Origin: UBA937 sp031549725 | Lineage (GTDB): Bacteria; Spirochaetota; Spirochaetia; Treponematales; Breznakiellaceae | NCBI GenBank assembly: GCA_031549725.1 | Contig: JAVBPH010000064.1 | Coordinates: forward strand, 1 to 31,300 | Direction: 5' to 3' | DNA: 31,300 nt | Shown: one piece after another, positions 29,299 through 31,300 of the stretch | Layout of the letters: every line of letters starts with the position of its first letter | Position numbering within the stretch: the first letter of the stretch is position 1 | The notes under the pieces: generated by a model | Database searches by the model: none | What the model was told of the DNA's origin: nothing | The model's input: only the letters and a program-made list of their open reading frames with translations | Program-made: the position numbers and the translations under genes

Positions 29299-31040
29299 TG
29301 AAAAAAACCTTCCTTCTTTCACTGCTTTTTTTCCCTGCACTGCTTCTTATTATAACCGGCTGTTCCAACCCAACAAGCGGTGGGACGAGTCCGTCTGAGG
29401 AAGAAACGATAATCTATGCCCCGGCTTTACCGGATACCTTCTATGTAAGGCCTGGCGGGACCGGTGATAAGGATGGATCTTCCTGGGAGAACGCGTTTGC
29501 GGAACTCCAGGAGGCGATAAACGCGGCATATGCGGAGGCGACCATAGCAGTACCGAAATATGTGCTGATATTGGGAGGGGCCACGTATTACCCCGCCAGC
29601 GGCGGTTCCGGCGGCCGGGAGAAGCATTTTTCCCTGAGGGATAACGTGACGGTGATCGGTGGCTTCCGGGGGGATGAGATTGATATGATTCCCCTGGGGG
29701 AAGCAACGGTCCTGTCCGGGGATATCGGGGTAAAGGGTGATAAGAGTGATAATGCTTATCATGTATTTTACCATCCCGATGTAACAAATCTTGATGCCAC
29801 TGCGGTACTTAAGCATGTTACTATAACGGATGGAAACGCGGATGGAAGTTATCCCCACAATTCCGGGGCTGGGATGTTCAATTCCAGCAGCAGCAGTCCA
29901 ACGGTGGAGAACTGTACCTTTGGCGGAAACAGTGCCAGTTCCGGTGGCGGTATGTACAATAACATCAGCAGTAGTCCTACGGTGGAGAACTGTACCTTCA
30001 GCGGAAACAGCGTCAGTTCCGGTGGCGGCGGTATGTACAATAACAACAGCAGTAGTCCGACAGTGGAGAACTGTATCTTCGACGGTAACAGTGCCCACGC
30101 CGGCGGCGGTATGTACAATTCCAGCAGCAACCCAACGGTGGAGACCTGTACCTTCAGCAGTAACAGCGGCGACGGAATGAATAATTACAACAGCAGTCCG
30201 ACAGTGGATAATTGTATCTTCAGCAGTAACAGCAGCGGCGGTATGTTTAATCACAGCAGCAGTCCGACAGTGGATAATTGTATCTTCAGCAATAACAGCG
30301 GCGGCGGTATGTACAATTTCAGCAGCAGTCCTGCGGTGGAGAACTGTACCTTCAATGATAACAGTACCTCCGGCCAAGGCGGCGGTATGCATAACAAAAA
30401 CAACAGCAGTCCGACAGTGGAGAACTGTACCTTCAGCGGCAACAGTGCCAATTCCGGCGGCGGTATGTACAATTACAACAGCAGTCCGACAGCGGAGAAC
30501 TGTACCTTCAACGGTAACAGCGCCACCAGCGGCGGCGGAATGTTTAATTCCAGCAGCAGCGACCCGGTGGTGAAAAATTGTACTTTCGGCGGCAACAGTG
30601 CCGATGCCGGCGGCGGTATGTACAATTCCAGCAGCAGCCCAAAAGTCTATGGATGTATCCTGGTAGGAAACTTTAAAATTGGGGATAGTTCCGTGGATGA
30701 AATTGCAGGTACTGCCTTTGCTGTTGGAAGTACGGATAACCTTATCCGGGGAACTGCGGCGGCGGAGCATGATAATTATGGGAAAACCTTTATCGGGGAT
30801 ATAGGCACCCTGTTTGCCCGGATAGACGGCAGCGGAAAGGCGGAACTTTGGGACAACGGCGGCCCCACGCAGACGCTGATGATAAAAGAATCCTACGCCG
30901 ATGCGCGGTTTTCGATTCCCTCCGGGGGAGAATGGGCTGCGGGTATAGAAGTGCCATCCGGGGACCAGCGGGGTTATACCCGTTCCATCGCCGACAATGC
31001 CGGTTATAAGGGAGCGGTGGACCCCCGGGCAGGACCGTAG
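29298..31040 (+). CDS. beta-helix lipoprotein 3 with cysteine-ladder NCTF repeats
   Basis: This protein is 580 residues from ATG 29298. The signal peptide ends in IITGC (C22). Residues about 50-175 start with DTFYVRPGGTGDKDGSSWEN, the entry module of many right-handed beta-helix surface proteins. About 10 tandem turns of 21-27 residues follow, each like SSPTVENCTF-x-x-NS-x-x-GGGMYN. The Cys of each turn would stack as a ladder. The C-terminal part (GPTQTLMI, VPSGDQRGYTR, GAVDP) is a degenerate choice-of-anchor-Q-like tail, as in paralogue 2. GGGGG lies 8 bases upstream of ATG 29298; an in-frame TTG 15 bases earlier is not favoured. It is regulated with paralogues 1 and 2 through the shared operator. 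It is probably surface displayed; function unknown. Confidence 0.88.
   Translation: MKKTFLLSLLFFPALLLIITGCSNPTSGGTSPSEEETIIYAPALPDTFYVRPGGTGDKDGSSWENAFAELQEAINAAYAEATIAVPKYVLILGGATYYPASGGSGGREKHFSLRDNVTVIGGFRGDEIDMIPLGEATVLSGDIGVKGDKSDNAYHVFYHPDVTNLDATAVLKHVTITDGNADGSYPHNSGAGMFNSSSSSPTVENCTFGGNSASSGGGMYNNISSSPTVENCTFSGNSVSSGGGGMYNNNSSSPTVENCIFDGNSAHAGGGMYNSSSNPTVETCTFSSNSGDGMNNYNSSPTVDNCIFSSNSSGGMFNHSSSPTVDNCIFSNNSGGGMYNFSSSPAVENCTFNDNSTSGQGGGMHNKNNSSPTVENCTFSGNSANSGGGMYNYNSSPTAENCTFNGNSATSGGGMFNSSSSDPVVKNCTFGGNSADAGGGMYNSSSSPKVYGCILVGNFKIGDSSVDEIAGTAFAVGSTDNLIRGTAAAEHDNYGKTFIGDIGTLFARIDGSGKAELWDNGGPTQTLMIKESYADARFSIPSGGEWAAGIEVPSGDQRGYTRSIADNAGYKGAVDPRAGP
29875..30650. repeat. in-gene tandem repeats of 63-81 bp in beta-helix lipoprotein 3
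   Basis: About ten units share long identical stretches such as AGCAGTCCGACAGTGGAGAA and GGCGGCGGTATGTACAAT. Every unit length is a multiple of 3. The DNA identity between units is high enough for slippage or recombination, so unit number probably varies between strains. Confidence 0.85.
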
Positions 31041-31045
31041 GAAGC

Positions 31046-31132
31046 ACCGGATACAAAGCTGCCGCGCCGTTCCATGCGAGCTCAGGTTGGGGAACGGCGG
31101 CGGCGCGTATAGACTTTGTTATATCCGGTTTT
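31046..31132 (+). terminator. large two-part stem-loop downstream of beta-helix lipoprotein 3
   Basis: ACCGGATACAAAG pairs with CTTTGTTATATCCGGT as the outer stem, with bulges. The inner stem pairs GCCGCGCCGTTCC with GGAACGGCGGC. A TTTT follows. It starts 5 bp after the stop codon and probably forms the transcript end. Confidence 0.55.
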
Positions 31133-31162
31133 GACTGTCTTGCATTGCCGTTTACTATTGAG

Positions 31163-31193
31163 GCTTTTTCAAAATGTCAAATTTTGAAAAAGC
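31163..31193. repeat. short palindromic repeat, CTTTTTCAAAA family, copy 5
   Basis: GCTTTTTCAAAAT (31163-31175) and ATTTTGAAAAAGC (31181-31193) are perfect 13-bp arms around GTCAA. Confidence 0.75.
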
Positions 31194-31263
31194 AACCTTA
31201 GATGTAAGTGCAGAAAGAATACTATTTTATTTATGGGTAAGGAAATAGCATTCTTTCTGCAAA

Positions 31264-31300
31264 AGCCTTTTTCAAAACTGACCGAGTTTTGAAAAAGGCT
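31264..31300. repeat. short palindromic repeat, CTTTTTCAAAA family, copy 6
   Basis: AGCCTTTTTCAAAACT (31264-31279) and AGTTTTGAAAAAGGCT (31285-31300) are perfect 16-bp arms around GACCG, which is close to the reverse complement of the CGGCT loop of copies 1 and 4. It touches the window edge. Confidence 0.75.

Noticed and set aside
29427..30770. A 447-codon open frame on the minus strand opposite beta-helix lipoprotein 3.
   Set aside because: It is produced by the periodic, in-frame DNA repeats of the real gene. It has no signal, no ribosome site and a low-complexity composition.

Overview
The window looks like about 31 kb of a bacterial chromosome of roughly 50% GC, most likely from a Treponema-like spirochaete of a gut community. 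This is inferred from the mix of genes and not proven: a multimeric [FeFe] hydrogenase operon, a chemoreceptor, and large repeat-rich surface lipoproteins. No rRNA, tRNA, CRISPR array, insertion sequence or phage integrase was found.

Layout. 1-1424 (minus, runs off the left edge) is a gpV/gp5-type spike protein carrying a PAAR-like domain, part of a contractile injection system. 1741-2610 is a ribonuclease D-like exonuclease. 2655-3669 holds a cyclophilin-fold lipoprotein and a flavodoxin. 4037-4714 is an orphan OmpR-type regulator with its own promoter. 4849-10596 is a three-gene hydrogenase operon (hydC-hydB-hydA), in which HydB is fused to a GltD-like flavin oxidoreductase. The operon ends in a clear terminator and begins behind a dyad-overlapped promoter. 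11055-12926 is a methyl-accepting chemotaxis protein and 13677-16175 a P-type cation ATPase.

The right half (16344-31040) is a surface-protein island. It contains a lipoprotein made of five copies of an unrecognised ~85-residue module (16344-17762), a decayed fibronectin-III lipoprotein gene (17973-18406), two giant paralogous beta-helix lipoproteins (18511-22230 and 22780-26595) and a third beta-helix lipoprotein with cysteine-ladder repeats (29298-31040). Between the last two lie an AgrC/ComD-type histidine kinase (26882-28162, plus) and a LytTR response regulator (28141-28869, minus), convergent and overlapping at their 3' ends.

The most interesting signal is regulatory. A 37-bp element carrying two TTACG direct repeats exactly 21 bp apart (the geometry of LytTR operators) occurs three times. 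Each copy has the same orientation and sits 32-33 bp upstream of a perfect TATAAT for one of the three beta-helix lipoprotein genes. Two copies lie in the divergent regions shared with the kinase gene and the regulator gene. Two of the three leaders also carry terminator-like hairpins. I infer a self-contained, probably autoregulated, two-component switch for a family of variable surface lipoproteins.

Other structure includes six copies of a short palindrome built on CTTTTTCAAAA, two copies of a ~160-bp REPIN/MITE-like intergenic element, a duplicated 3' flank of the giant lipoprotein genes, and in-gene tandem repeats likely to vary in number.
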